The notes below the pieces were generated by a model. It was not told the origin of the DNA. It worked only from the letters and a program-made list of their open reading frames with translations, and did not search any database. This document shows positions 8,922-18,280 of a DNA stretch of 57,558 bases, piece after piece. Within the stretch, counting starts at the first letter, position 1. Every line of letters starts with the position of its first letter. The translations under genes and the position numbers were made by a program. Source of the DNA: Desulfovibrio sp. (GTDB lineage: Bacteria; Desulfobacterota; Desulfovibrionia; Desulfovibrionales; Desulfovibrionaceae); contig JAISZT010000058.1 in assembly GCA_031284485.1 (NCBI GenBank), positions 1 to 57,558 on the forward strand, read 5' to 3'.

Positions 8922-10136
8922 ATGCCGTTGTGCAGCGTTGAAGAAGCCATAGCCGACATACGGCAGGGCAAAATGATCATTCTGGTGGACGATGAGGACC
9001 GTGAGAACGAAGGCGATCTGACCATGGCCGCGGAGCATGTCAGCGCCGAAGCGATCAATTTCATGGCCAGATACGGGCGCGGACTGATCTGCCTGCCCAT
9101 GGCCCCGGAGATGGTCGACCGCCTCCAACTGCCGCTCATGACGCAGCGCAACGGCTCGCGTTTCGGCACAAACTTCACGGTATCCATTGAGGCCCGCGAA
9201 GGCATAGCCACGGGCATTTCCGCGGCGGACCGGGCCACGACCATAAAGGCGGCGGTGGCGGCCGATACCAGGCCGGACGACATTGTCACCCCCGGTCATG
9301 TTTTTCCGCTCAGGGCGCGGGCGGACGGAGTGCTGGCGCGCGCCGGACAAACCGAAGGCGGAGTGGATCTGGCGAGGCTGGCGGGGCTGAAGCCCGCCGC
9401 CGTCATCTGCGAAATCATGAACGACGACGGCACCATGGCCCGCATGCCGGAGTTGGAAAAATTTTCCCTGGAGCACGGCATCAAGATCGGAACAGTCAAG
9501 GACATTATCCGCTACCGCCTGAATCGCGGGCAGGTTTCGGTGCGTTCCCTGGCGAACGCCCATCTGCCGAGTCTGTATGGCGATTTTACGGTGCACGCCT
9601 ATGAAAGCGAGGTTGAACCGGGCACGCATCTGGCTCTTGTCAAGGGCGACATAAGCGGGCCGGAACCGGTGCTTACGCGCATACACAGCCAATGTCTGAC
9701 AGGCGACGCGCTGGGTTCGCTGCGCTGCGACTGCCGGGGGCAGCTTGGCGCGGCCTTGCGCCAGATAGAAAAAGAAGGGCGCGGAGCGCTGCTTTACATG
9801 CGCCAGGAGGGACGCGGCATAGGCCTTGCGAACAAAATAAAGGCTTACTCTTTGCAGGATCAGGGCTACGACACGGTGGAAGCCAACAAAAAACTCGGTT
9901 TTCCCGACGACCTGCGCGATTACGGCATGGGCGCGCAGATGCTGGTGGATCTGGGCATACGCAAAATTCGCCTCCTGACCAACAACCCTAAAAAAGTGGT
10001 GGGCCTTTCAGGTTACGGCATCGAAATTCTGGAACGTGTGCCCATTGAAATTGAAGCCTGCCCGGAAAATGAACAGTACCTGCGGACAAAAAAAGAAAAA
10101 ATGGCTCATCTGCTGACCGGCGTGCGCTGTCACTGA
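8922..10136 (+). CDS. ribBA: Bifunctional 3,4-dihydroxy-2-butanone-4-phosphate synthase / GTP cyclohydrolase II
   Basis: A 404-residue fusion catalysing the two entry reactions of riboflavin synthesis. The RibB half (about residues 1-200) has [18 protein letters not shown]. The RibA half (about 205-400) has the zinc-binding [14 protein letters not shown] and the catalytic [19 protein letters not shown]. The frame is open from 8658, but that part overlaps the carboxypeptidase gene; the ATG at 8922 has AAGGA eight bases upstream and yields the conserved N-terminus. No FMN riboswitch is seen upstream, and the gene sits 16 bases behind the carboxypeptidase, so it is probably co-transcribed with serS. 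Confidence 0.95.
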   Translation: MPLCSVEEAIADIRQGKMIILVDDEDRENEGDLTMAAEHVSAEAINFMARYGRGLICLPMAPEMVDRLQLPLMTQRNGSRFGTNFTVSIEAREGIATGISAADRATTIKAAVAADTRPDDIVTPGHVFPLRARADGVLARAGQTEGGVDLARLAGLKPAAVICEIMNDDGTMARMPELEKFSLEHGIKIGTVKDIIRYRLNRGQVSVRSLANAHLPSLYGDFTVHAYESEVEPGTHLALVKGDISGPEPVLTRIHSQCLTGDALGSLRCDCRGQLGAALRQIEKEGRGALLYMRQEGRGIGLANKIKAYSLQDQGYDTVEANKKLGFPDDLRDYGMGAQMLVDLGIRKIRLLTNNPKKVVGLSGYGIEILERVPIEIEACPENEQYLRTKKEKMAHLLTGVRCH

Positions 10137-10510
10137 CCCGTCGGCATATCAGAGCAGAAAGTCATTCCTTCCCGTCCGTTGCGGAATTTTGCGGGCTAAC
10201 CTGGACCCGCCGTGGCGTGGCGCTTGTCAAAATCTGACGCCCTATTCATAAAGAAGGACTGATCAACTCGCCAAATACGCCGCCGGATAATTATAACTCA
10301 GCGAAATAATTATTACGCGTATCAGGGATCTCGATTAATCAGCGCTTCCATAAATTTTTTTGATTAACCTATAGACTAAAATTAGTCAAGGTGTTACTTA
10401 GACACCAACTTAATGTCATAGTGCGAAACCGTCGGCATGCATTGCCGCGCATTTTATACAGCAACAAGACTCAAACGGATTTTGGCCATTTAATGCAACC
10501 GGGAGGTTCT
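10137..10510. promoter_or_regulatory. Control region upstream of the lactate cluster
   Basis: This gene-free stretch is GC-rich to about 10240 and AT-rich afterwards. Visible elements: an inverted repeat TTGATTAA (10360-10367) / TTAGTCAA (10382-10389); directly behind it a second inverted repeat GGTGT (10390-10394) / ACACC (10402-10406); and a sigma54-like TGGC-N7-TTGT (10213-10227) whose -12 element deviates from the GC consensus. The ribosome site GGGAGGT (10501-10507) serves the first lactate gene. Which element drives transcription cannot be told from sequence alone. Confidence 0.5.
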
Positions 10511-11896
10511 ATGACAAGTCAAGCGTTGATCAAAGATTTTGAGGAAATGCTCGGAAAAGACAATGTTTTCAGTTCCGAAGCTGACCGCCAAACGTATTCC
10601 TACGACTCGGCCGTGCTGACGCCGGTTGTTCCGGCCCTGGTAGTTCGCCCCATCACAACGGAGCAACTGGGGCTATGCGTCAAAAAGCTCTATGAAAACG
10701 GCATTCCCATGACTGTGCGCGGCGCAGGTTCCAATCTTTCCGGCGGCACCATTCCGGACAAGACCGATACGGTCGTCATACTCACCAACGGCCTGACAAA
10801 AATTCTCGAAATCAATTCCAACGACCTGTACGCCGTGGTGGAACCCGGCGTCGTCACAGTGGATCTCGCGACAGCCGTGGCCAGATTGAATCTTTTTTAT
10901 CCGCCGGATCCCGGTTCACAGGCTGTTTCCACAATCGGCGGAAACATAGCCGAAAACGCCGGCGGACTGCGCGGACTCAAATACGGCGTCACCAAGGATT
11001 ATGTTATGGGCGTCGAATTTTTTGACGCCACGGGAGAAATCGTCAAGTCGGGATCCCGCACCGTAAAATGCGTCACCGGCTACAATCTCGCGGGGATGCT
11101 GACCCAGTCCGAAGGCACTCTGGGCATTATTTCCCAGGCCATTTTAAAGCTTGTTCCGCCGCCGGCGGCCCAGAAAGCCATGATGGCCGAATTCGACGAC
11201 ATCCAGAAGGCCGCCGAGGCGGTGTCCGGCATCATCGCGGCCCACATCGTGCCCTGTACTCTTGAATTTCTGGACAACAACACCATCGTGCGCGTGGACG
11301 ACTTCACAAAGTCCGGCCTGCCGCGCGACGCGGCGGCCATTTTGCTGATTGAGGTGGACGGACACCCCGGGCAGGTGGCCGATGAAGCCGCCGTTGTGGA
11401 AAAAGTTCTGAAAGAAAACGGCGCTACCGCCGTCCACATCCCCAAGGACGAGCAGGAAAAAACCAAGCTTTGGGAGGCCCGCCGCATGGCCCTGCCGGTG
11501 CTCGCGCGATGTCGCCCCACAACAGTGCTGGAAGACGCCACGGTGCCGCGTTCGCAAATTCCGGCCATGATGAAGGCCATCAATGAAATCGCCGCGAAAT
11601 ACAAGCTCGAGATCGGCACCTTCGGTCATGCGGGCGACGGCAATCTGCACCCGACCTTCCTCACCGACAAGCGCGACAAGGAAGAATTTCACCGTGTGGA
11701 AGAAGCCATCGACGAATTGTTCGACGTCGCCCTCAAGCTCCAGGGAACGCTTTCGGGCGAACACGGCATCGGCACGGCCAAGGCCAAGTGGATGGAAAAA
11801 GAGACGTCGCGCGGCACTATTCTGTTCTCCCAGCGTCTGCGCAGGGCGCTGGATCCCAAAGGCCTGCTCAACGCTTCCAAACTGGTGGGGATCTAG
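10511..11896 (+). CDS. FAD-binding (D-)lactate/glycolate dehydrogenase, GlcD family
   Basis: A 461-residue flavoprotein that oxidises a 2-hydroxyacid, here most likely D-lactate to pyruvate, passing electrons to an Fe-S partner. The FAD-binding PCMH domain (about 40-215) shows VRGAGSNLSGGTIPDKTD and GGNIAENAGGLRGLKYGVT. The C-terminal FAD-oxidase domain (about 215-455) contains GTFGHAGDGNLHPTF and LSGEHGIGTAK. The frame opens at 10391, but the ATG at 10511 has a strong GGGAGGT three bases upstream. Next come an Fe-S subunit gene after 3 bases, LutC- and LutB-like genes and lactate permease, so lactate is favoured over glycolate by context. Confidence 0.9.
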   Translation: MTSQALIKDFEEMLGKDNVFSSEADRQTYSYDSAVLTPVVPALVVRPITTEQLGLCVKKLYENGIPMTVRGAGSNLSGGTIPDKTDTVVILTNGLTKILEINSNDLYAVVEPGVVTVDLATAVARLNLFYPPDPGSQAVSTIGGNIAENAGGLRGLKYGVTKDYVMGVEFFDATGEIVKSGSRTVKCVTGYNLAGMLTQSEGTLGIISQAILKLVPPPAAQKAMMAEFDDIQKAAEAVSGIIAAHIVPCTLEFLDNNTIVRVDDFTKSGLPRDAAAILLIEVDGHPGQVADEAAVVEKVLKENGATAVHIPKDEQEKTKLWEARRMALPVLARCRPTTVLEDATVPRSQIPAMMKAINEIAAKYKLEIGTFGHAGDGNLHPTFLTDKRDKEEFHRVEEAIDELFDVALKLQGTLSGEHGIGTAKAKWMEKETSRGTILFSQRLRRALDPKGLLNASKLVGI

Positions 11897-11899
11897 ACC

Positions 11900-13189
11900 A
11901 TGAACACACTGCAAGATCTGGCCCGTCGTCTCATGCAACTGGACGACAGGGTCATAGGCTGTATGAAATGCGGTCTCTGTCAGGCTGTCTGCCCGATGTT
12001 CGGGGCATCGGGCATGGAGGCGGATGTGGCGCGCGGCAAACTTGCCCTCATTGACAATCTGGCCCATGAAACAATCCGTGACCCGCAAGCCGTGCTCGAC
12101 AAGCTCGGCCGCTGTCTTCTGTGCGGCTCCTGTCAGGCGGCCTGCCCGCCCGGCGTGAAAATCATTGACGTCTTCATGGAGGCGCGGGAAGTGGTCACCG
12201 CCTTCCTCGGCCTTCATCCCGTAAAGAAAATGATTTTCCGCACCTTGCTTGCCAGGCCGGAACTTTTCAACTTCGCCATGCGTGTGGGCGCGCCCATGCA
12301 GAGTTTGCTCTTCCGTAAAACCGGCCAGGCGCAGGGCACCGTCTGCGCGCCCATGCTCAACTTTATGCTGGGCGACCGCCATATGCGCCCGCTGGCGAAA
12401 AAATCCCTGCACGCCGTGTACGGGGCCATTAACGAGCCAAGAAGGGCAAACGGCATAAAGGTGGCCTTCTTTCCCGGATGCCTGGGCGATAAAATGTACA
12501 CCGATATGGCCGAGGCCTGTCTGAAGGTTCTGCGCCACCACAACGTGTCGGTTTTCATGCCTGACAAACTTGCCTGCTGCGGCATACCGGCGCTGTCGTC
12601 AGGCGATGCGGACGGCATGATCAAGGAATTGAAAGTGAATCTGAAAGCGCTTGAAAAAGGAGATTTTGACTATATTGTCACCCCCTGCGCTTCCTGTACG
12701 GCCACCATCAAGGAATTCTGGCCCCGTTACGCGGACCGCCTGACGGTAAAAGAAAAAAATCTGGTTTTGGATTTATCCGCAAAGGCCATGGACATTAACG
12801 ATTTTCTGGTGAAAAAGCTTGAAGTCAGATCCGCCGGAAACACTTCGGGCGCGGTCGTCACCTACCATGATTCCTGCCATCTGAAAAAATCTTTGGGAAT
12901 AGCCGCGGAGCCGCGCGCCGTGGCCACGGCCAATCCCGAGTACACGCTCAAGGAAATGGCCGAGGCCGATCGCTGTTGCGGGTGCGGCGGATCCTTCAAC
13001 CTGTTCCACTATGACTTTTCCCGCAAGATCGGCCAGCGCAAGCGAAACAACGTGGTCGCCACCGGCGCGCAGGTTGTCGCGGCCGGCTGCCCCGCCTGCA
13101 TGATGCAGCTTGAAGATGTGCTTTCTCAAAATAATGACTCTGTAAAAGTGAAACACACAGTGGAACTTTACGCGGAAAACCTGAGATAA
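11900..13189 (+). CDS. Fe-S subunit of lactate dehydrogenase (GlcF/LutA-like, CCG domains)
   Basis: A 429-residue protein with two N-terminal 4Fe-4S motifs (CMKCGLCQAVCPMFG about residues 25-39 and CLLCGSCQAACPPG about 73-86), then two CCG domains typical of heterodisulfide-reductase-like electron carriers (FFPGCLGDKMY...ACCGIPALSSGD about 190-235, and YHDSCHLKKSLG...CCGCGGSFNLF about 320-375). It should accept electrons from the flavoprotein encoded 3 bases upstream and pass them to the quinone pool or to a membrane complex. Length and layout match GlcF-type subunits of Desulfovibrio lactate dehydrogenases. Confidence 0.9.
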   Translation: MNTLQDLARRLMQLDDRVIGCMKCGLCQAVCPMFGASGMEADVARGKLALIDNLAHETIRDPQAVLDKLGRCLLCGSCQAACPPGVKIIDVFMEAREVVTAFLGLHPVKKMIFRTLLARPELFNFAMRVGAPMQSLLFRKTGQAQGTVCAPMLNFMLGDRHMRPLAKKSLHAVYGAINEPRRANGIKVAFFPGCLGDKMYTDMAEACLKVLRHHNVSVFMPDKLACCGIPALSSGDADGMIKELKVNLKALEKGDFDYIVTPCASCTATIKEFWPRYADRLTVKEKNLVLDLSAKAMDINDFLVKKLEVRSAGNTSGAVVTYHDSCHLKKSLGIAAEPRAVATANPEYTLKEMAEADRCCGCGGSFNLFHYDFSRKIGQRKRNNVVATGAQVVAAGCPACMMQLEDVLSQNNDSVKVKHTVELYAENLR

Positions 13190-13200
13190 GGAGTGTGCCC

Positions 13201-13839
13201 ATGTCCCCTGCGGATACAAATCGTGAACTGGTGGAAATTTTCACCGCCAAAGCCACCGCCGTCAACTCGGTAGTGCAGGAGGTTCCGTCCCTGGAGGCGG
13301 CCCTGCAATATGTGGTTGACGTGTGCGAGAGCAAATTGCCGGCGGAAATTCTGGCTGACGAGCCGGACGCCGAACAGGGACCTCCCGGCCCCAACAACAT
13401 GCCCACACGCGTCAAGCGCATTGTGGCCGCTCCGGATTTGCCGGAAAATGAATTTTCCTCTCTGGCCCAACTGTGTGCGGCCAAAGGCTTCGCCTGCGTC
13501 CGCGACGGTCTGCGCAAGCATCTGGCCGGCATTGACGTGGGCGTTTCCTGTGCCGACTTCGCCGTGGCCGCCAGCGGCACCTGCTCTGTAAACACGGACT
13601 GTGAGCAAACGCGGCTGGCCGGAATGATTTCTGAAGTCAGCGTCATCTTCCTGCACAAATCCAAAATTTATCCGGATTTGCCCTCCATTGCCCAACTGTT
13701 GCGCCAGCGCATGGGTGAATCCCCCGCTACATTCACAACGTTTATTTCAGGCCCGAGCCGCACGGCCGACATTGAGCGTGTGGCCGCCGTGGGCGTGCAC
13801 GGGCCGCTGGAACAGCACATCATTCTTCTGGAGGACTAA
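13201..13839 (+). CDS. lutC: LutC/YkgG-type LUD-domain protein
   Basis: A 212-residue protein of the LUD (lactate utilisation) family, with the motif GVSCADFAVAASGTC (about residues 117-131) and the following hydrophobic strand VSVIFLHKSKIYPDL. LutC proteins form part of the LutABC L-lactate oxidising complex, although their exact contribution is not settled. A GTG six bases earlier is in frame, but the ATG at 13201 has AAGGAG at 13188-13193 with normal spacing. It sits between the Fe-S subunit gene and the LutB-LutA fusion. Confidence 0.85.
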   Translation: MSPADTNRELVEIFTAKATAVNSVVQEVPSLEAALQYVVDVCESKLPAEILADEPDAEQGPPGPNNMPTRVKRIVAAPDLPENEFSSLAQLCAAKGFACVRDGLRKHLAGIDVGVSCADFAVAASGTCSVNTDCEQTRLAGMISEVSVIFLHKSKIYPDLPSIAQLLRQRMGESPATFTTFISGPSRTADIERVAAVGVHGPLEQHIILLED

Positions 13840-13844
13840 AGGCC

Positions 13845-16001
13845 ATGCATGAAGCTCCAAACACTCTTTCAGATTATCGCAAGCAAATCAACGAAGCCTT
13901 GCAGGACGATTTTTTACGCAAGACGCTGGACACATTCGCCGTAGCCTACCGCGCTAATCGTGAAACCATATTCAAGGAAGTGGACGAACAGGGTTTGATC
14001 AAACAAATCGCCGACGCCAGAGACGCCGCCTGTAAACGCCTGGAAGAACTGTACACGCAGTTCAAGGCGGAAGCGGAAAAGCGCGGTGTTATCGTGCACC
14101 GCGCCGCCACGGCGGAGGACGCCAACAATATCATTGCCCGCATCGCGCGCGACAACAATGTGAAACGTGTGGTCAAATCAAAATCCATGACCGCCGAGGA
14201 AACCCATCTTAACGACCGTCTGTTTGCCGACAATCTGATTGTGGATGAAACAGACCTCGGCGAATGGATAATCCAGTTGCGCCATGAAGGCCCCTCGCAC
14301 ATGGTCATGCCCGCCATCCACCTGTCGCGGTATCAGGTGGCGGATGACTTTACAAAAGCAACGGGCGTCAAACAGGATTCGGACATCCAGCGCCTGGTTA
14401 AAGTGGCGCGCGTGCAGTTGCGGCGTAAATTCATCGCCGCAGACATGGGCATTTCCGGCTGTAACTTCGCCATAGCGGAAAACGGCACCATCACCACAGT
14501 GACCAATGAAGGCAACGCCCGCATGGTCACGACGCTGCCGCGCGTGCATGTGGCCCTTGTGGGACTGGACAAGCTGACCCCCACAGTCGATGAGGCGCTT
14601 ACAGCCCTTCTTGTGCTGCCGCGCAACGCCACCGCCCAGCGCCTGACGACGTACGTTTCCTGGATGTGCGGGGCGGGTGAATGCTCCATCAACAAGGACA
14701 ACAAAAAAATACTGCATGTCGTCTTCCTGGACAACGGGCGCACCGAAATTGCCAAAGACCCGCTGTTTTCACAGATTTTCCGCTGCGTGCGCTGCGGGGC
14801 CTGCTCCAATGTCTGTCCGGTGTACCGTCTGGTGGGCGGGCACAAGATGGGCTACATTTACATTGGCGCTATCGGCCTGATTCTGACGTACTTCTACCAC
14901 GGCAAGGACAGGGCCAGGGTGCTCTGCCAGAATTGCGTGGGCTGCGAGGCCTGCAAGAACGTCTGCGCCGGCGGCATTGACCTGCCGCGCCTTATCCGTG
15001 AGATCCGCAGCCGCGTCAATGACGAGCAGGGCGGCGAAACAGTGCCTGCCCTGCTTGGTGCCGTCATGTCAAACCGCAAGCTCTTCCACACCCTGCTGAA
15101 ATTCGCCAAATACGCCCAAAAACCCTTTACCGGCAGAGATGTGCAGTTCCAGCGCCATCTGCCGGCCATATTCCTGGGCAAACACGATTTCAAGGCCTTG
15201 CCGGCCATAGCCGCCAAGTCTTTCCGCGACCGCTGGCCGGAAATCGCCCCCCAGGTCAGTTCCCCGAAATTCCGTGTGGCGCTTTTCAGCGGGTGCGCCC
15301 AGGACTTCATCTATCCGGAACAGCTTGAAGCCTGCGTGAAGCTTCTGGGTTCCAAAAATGTGGCTGTGGACTTTCCCATGACGCAAAGCTGCTGCGGGCT
15401 GCCGCTGGATATGATGGGGCAGCGCAAAGCCGGCATTGACGTGGCAAAACAGAACGTGCAGGCTTTTTCCAACGGAAAATACGACGCCATAATCACATTG
15501 TGCGCGAGCTGTGCTTCGTTCCTGAAACACAGCTATCCGCACCTTCTGGAAAAGGAAAGCAGCCTCCAGTACGCGGTCAAGGACTTTTCCGAAAAAATCA
15601 CGGACTTCAGTTCCTTTGTGCATGACAAGCTGAACGTCACGGCCGATGACTTCAACAATAATGGTGAAAAAGTCACCTACCACGCGGCGTGCCACATTTG
15701 CCGCGGACTTGGGGTGAAGGAAGCGCCGCGTGAGCTTGTCGCCTCCGCGGCAACCTACGTTCCTTGCGAGGAAGAGGAAACCTGTTGCGGCTTCGGCGGC
15801 ACATATTCCGCGAAGTTTCCTGAAATATCGGCGCAGTTGCTGGAAAACAAACTTGCCAACATCAACGCGACCGGCGCTGCGCGCGTGGTTGTGGACTGTC
15901 CCGGCTGTATCATGCAGATACGCGGCGGCGCGGAAAAGAGAAAGTTGCCGTTCAAGGTGACGCATATCGCTGAACTGCTCGCGGAAAATTTGAAGCGATA
16001 G
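13845..16001 (+). CDS. LutB-LutA fusion: LUD domain, 4Fe-4S ferredoxin and CCG domains
   Basis: A 718-residue iron-sulfur protein. The N-terminal part is a LutB-type LUD domain (about 60-300, with SGCNFAIAENGTITTVTNEG). Next come two 4Fe-4S motifs (CVRCGACSNVCPVYR about 312-326 and CQNCVGCEACKNVC about 363-376). The C-terminal 290 residues carry LutA-type CCG motifs (SGCAQDFIYPEQ...SCCGLPLDMMG and YHAACHICRGLG...CCGFGGTYSAKF). LutB alone is about 470 residues, so this is LutB and LutA in one chain. Together with the LutC-like neighbour it gives a complete LutABC L-lactate dehydrogenase equivalent beside the flavin enzyme, so both lactate enantiomers may be used. Confidence 0.85.
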   Translation: MHEAPNTLSDYRKQINEALQDDFLRKTLDTFAVAYRANRETIFKEVDEQGLIKQIADARDAACKRLEELYTQFKAEAEKRGVIVHRAATAEDANNIIARIARDNNVKRVVKSKSMTAEETHLNDRLFADNLIVDETDLGEWIIQLRHEGPSHMVMPAIHLSRYQVADDFTKATGVKQDSDIQRLVKVARVQLRRKFIAADMGISGCNFAIAENGTITTVTNEGNARMVTTLPRVHVALVGLDKLTPTVDEALTALLVLPRNATAQRLTTYVSWMCGAGECSINKDNKKILHVVFLDNGRTEIAKDPLFSQIFRCVRCGACSNVCPVYRLVGGHKMGYIYIGAIGLILTYFYHGKDRARVLCQNCVGCEACKNVCAGGIDLPRLIREIRSRVNDEQGGETVPALLGAVMSNRKLFHTLLKFAKYAQKPFTGRDVQFQRHLPAIFLGKHDFKALPAIAAKSFRDRWPEIAPQVSSPKFRVALFSGCAQDFIYPEQLEACVKLLGSKNVAVDFPMTQSCCGLPLDMMGQRKAGIDVAKQNVQAFSNGKYDAIITLCASCASFLKHSYPHLLEKESSLQYAVKDFSEKITDFSSFVHDKLNVTADDFNNNGEKVTYHAACHICRGLGVKEAPRELVASAATYVPCEEEETCCGFGGTYSAKFPEISAQLLENKLANINATGAARVVVDCPGCIMQIRGGAEKRKLPFKVTHIAELLAENLKR

Positions 16002-16048
16002 GCGCAACGAAGAAAAAGTGTAAAAACATTTAACCGGAAGGAGGGCTT

Positions 16049-17812
16049 ATGGGAAACACCACCTTAGCTTTGGTGGCTTTTTTGCCGATTTTGGTGGCAC
16101 TTGTCCTTATGGTCGTTTGCCGCATGGGGGCCATGAAAGCCATGCCCATTTCCTGGCTGGTGTGCGCCGCGGGCGCCTGCCTTGTCTGGAAACTGCCTGT
16201 CAACTACGTTGCCGCGCTCAGCATACAAGGCGTAATCAGCGCGGTGGGCGTTCTGATCATCGTATTCGGCGCATTGCTCATCCTGCACACGCTCCAGTAT
16301 TCCGGAGGTATGGAAACCATACAGTACGGCATGCAGACCGTGAGCAAGGACATGCGCATTCAGGCCATCATTATCGGATACATGTTCGGAGCCTTTATTG
16401 AAGGCGCGGCCGGCTTCGGCACGCCGGCGGCCCTTGCTGCCCCGTTGCTGCTGTCTCTGGGCTTCCCGCCCCTTGCCGCCGCCGTGCTTTGTCTGATCTT
16501 CAACTCCTTCCCCGTGACCTTCGGCGCCGTGGGCACACCGATTATTGTGGGCTTCGGCGCATCTCTCAAAGGCACCGTGGAAGCGCTGATCGCCACAAAC
16601 ACAGTGCCCGGACTGACCAGTATTGATATTTTCTACAAACACATCGGCGAGTTGGTGACGCTGATGCACGGCCCCATGGCCTTTATTCTGCCCATCTTCA
16701 CTCTGGGCTTTATAACCCGCTTCTTCGGCCCCAACCGTTCCTGGAGTGACGGCTTCGCGGCATGGAAGTTCTGCATTTTCGCGGCTGTTTCCTTTGTTGT
16801 TCCTTACATGTTTCTGGCCTGGGTCGTCGGTCCGGAAATTCCCTCTCTGGTGGGCGCCCTTATCGGTCTCGGCATCATCGTCACCGGCGCGCAGAAAGGC
16901 TTCTGCGTACCCAAGGACGTATGGACATTCGGTGATCAAAGCAAGTGGGAAAAGGACTGGACAGGCGACATAGCCTTTGAGGGCGCGAAGGTACTCAAGC
17001 CGCACATGAGTCAGTTCATGGCCTGGCTTCCCTATATCATTATCGGATTCATTCTGGTGGTGACCCGCATTGACGCTCTGGGACTCAAGGGTTGGCTGAA
17101 CGCCAACGCTGTTCTGTCGTTCAACGACATTCTCGGCTTCGGCGCCGTTGATGTGGCGGGCAGGAAAATGGGCGCCGTCAGCGACAGCCTGAAGCTGCTC
17201 TATTTGCCGGGCACAATTCCCTTTATGCTGGTGGCGCTTCTGGTTATCGTCCTGCACAAGATGCCGACCGACAAGGCAATCAAGGCCTGGACAGAAACCG
17301 CAGTCAAAATGAAAGCGGCCACCATTTCCCTGTGCGCCTCGGTGGCCCTGGTGAAGATATTCCAGGGTTCCGGCTTCAACCCGGACATGGTGGCTCAGGT
17401 AGCCGCCGGCACGGCCAAGTTCATGCCGTCCATGCCCCTGACCATGGCCACAGCCATAGCTTCCGTGCTTGGCCCCGTCTGGCCGATGTTTGCTTCCTAT
17501 GTCGGCGGGCTCGGCGCTTTCATCACCGGTTCCAACACGGTGTCCGACATGCTGTTCGGTCTTTTCCAATGGGATATGGCCGGCAGTCTTAACCTGTCCC
17601 GACCCATTATCGTTGCCGCCCAGGCAGCGGGCGGAGCTATGGGCAACATGATCTGCATTCACAATATTGTGGCTGTCTGCACGGTTGTGGGTCTGCTCAA
17701 CCGTGAAGGAGACATCCTCAAGAAAACCTTCTGGCCCTTCCTGCTTTATGGCATTGTTGTGGGCATCATAGCCTTCCTGCTTATCGGCATGAATGTCGGC
17801 ATGCAGTTCTAG
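16049..17812 (+). CDS. L-lactate permease
   Basis: A 587-residue polytopic inner-membrane protein of the LctP/LldP family, which imports lactate with protons. Many hydrophobic segments are visible from the N-terminus (LALVAFLPILVALVLMVVC) to the C-terminus (LLYGIVVGIIAFLLIGMNVG). Family blocks include GAFIEGAAGFGTPAALAAPLL (about 112-132), FNSFPVTFGAVGTPI (about 152-166) and the late segment FITGSNTVSDMLFG. A strong ribosome site (GGAAGGAGGG) precedes the ATG. It is the last gene of the lactate cluster, followed by a stem-loop at 17836-17869. Confidence 0.93.
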   Translation: MGNTTLALVAFLPILVALVLMVVCRMGAMKAMPISWLVCAAGACLVWKLPVNYVAALSIQGVISAVGVLIIVFGALLILHTLQYSGGMETIQYGMQTVSKDMRIQAIIIGYMFGAFIEGAAGFGTPAALAAPLLLSLGFPPLAAAVLCLIFNSFPVTFGAVGTPIIVGFGASLKGTVEALIATNTVPGLTSIDIFYKHIGELVTLMHGPMAFILPIFTLGFITRFFGPNRSWSDGFAAWKFCIFAAVSFVVPYMFLAWVVGPEIPSLVGALIGLGIIVTGAQKGFCVPKDVWTFGDQSKWEKDWTGDIAFEGAKVLKPHMSQFMAWLPYIIIGFILVVTRIDALGLKGWLNANAVLSFNDILGFGAVDVAGRKMGAVSDSLKLLYLPGTIPFMLVALLVIVLHKMPTDKAIKAWTETAVKMKAATISLCASVALVKIFQGSGFNPDMVAQVAAGTAKFMPSMPLTMATAIASVLGPVWPMFASYVGGLGAFITGSNTVSDMLFGLFQWDMAGSLNLSRPIIVAAQAAGGAMGNMICIHNIVAVCTVVGLLNREGDILKKTFWPFLLYGIVVGIIAFLLIGMNVGMQF

Positions 17813-17835
17813 GCATCCAGGTATTTGTTGAAAAT

Positions 17836-17869
17836 TGAAGGGGCGCGGACGGCAGTTCGCGCCCCTTCA
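17836..17869 (+). terminator. Stem-loop after lactate permease
   Basis: A perfect 12-base-pair GC-rich stem (17836-17847 with 17858-17869, TGAAGGGGCGCG / CGCGCCCCTTCA) closes a 10-base loop, 24 bases after the permease stop. There is no T-run behind it, so it may be a weak or factor-assisted terminator, or a 3'-end stabiliser. Confidence 0.6.
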
Positions 17870-17874
17870 TGCAT

Positions 17875-17901
17875 GGCCAGGTTTAATCGGGGGAGCAATA
17901 A
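17875..17901 (+). repeat. Single copy of the repeat arm found at 57-83 and 134-160
   Basis: It differs from 134-160 at one internal position and ends in the same GGAGCAA followed by TA. No partner arm lies within 200 bases on either side, so it looks like a remnant half of the element at 57-160. It lies between the permease stem-loop and the PxxKW gene. Confidence 0.6.
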
Positions 17902-18010
17902 CAGGCCCCTGCGCGAACTGTTTTTTGGCTTTGAAACGCGAAAACCTTTACAGCGCAAAAAGAATCCATTACATAGTTTCAAAAATCACACAACGCAGAA
18001 GGAAATCAGT

Positions 18011-18274
18011 ATGAATCTTTTGGAAAATGCCTCTAAAACCGCCGAGGGCGTTATGCTCAACGGCTTTCTTCTTTCCCCGGTTGTCGAGCGATGCGCCGGG
18101 TGTGACCGCGTGCGCCAGTTCGAGAGCCAGGAATTCTGCTCCAGCTACCCGGACCCCACGACAAAATGGGTCGGCGGGCGCTGCAACTTCGCAACGCACA
18201 TCAAAGCCGCGTCTGCCGCGGCGGCAAAGGTGAACCCGCTGAAAGCCTCCAAACGGGCCGCCAAGGGCCGCTGA
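18011..18274 (+). CDS. PxxKW family cysteine-rich protein
   Basis: An 87-residue protein with the family pattern CAGCDRVRQF...CSSYPDPTTKWVGGRCNFATH: four or five cysteines around the PxxKW signature (PTTKW, about residues 49-53). The family is small and is known to me from deltaproteobacterial sulfate and metal reducers. Metal binding is likely from the cysteines, but the function is unknown. The ATG at 18011 has AAGGAAA just upstream. An in-frame extension to 17825 would run through the repeat arm and is rejected. The C-terminus is a Lys/Ala-rich tail. The M20 peptidase gene follows after 6 bases. Confidence 0.8.
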   Translation: MNLLENASKTAEGVMLNGFLLSPVVERCAGCDRVRQFESQEFCSSYPDPTTKWVGGRCNFATHIKAASAAAAKVNPLKASKRAAKGR

Positions 18275-18280
18275 CCGCCT

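Noticed and set aside
10137..10510. tRNA or riboswitch in the gap behind ribBA
   Set aside because: No cloverleaf or FMN-riboswitch-like conserved blocks could be recognised; only palindromes were found.
16064..17662. Open frame of 532 codons on the minus strand
   Set aside because: Antisense to lactate permease; it has a His/Gly/Gln-rich composition typical of a reversed membrane protein gene.
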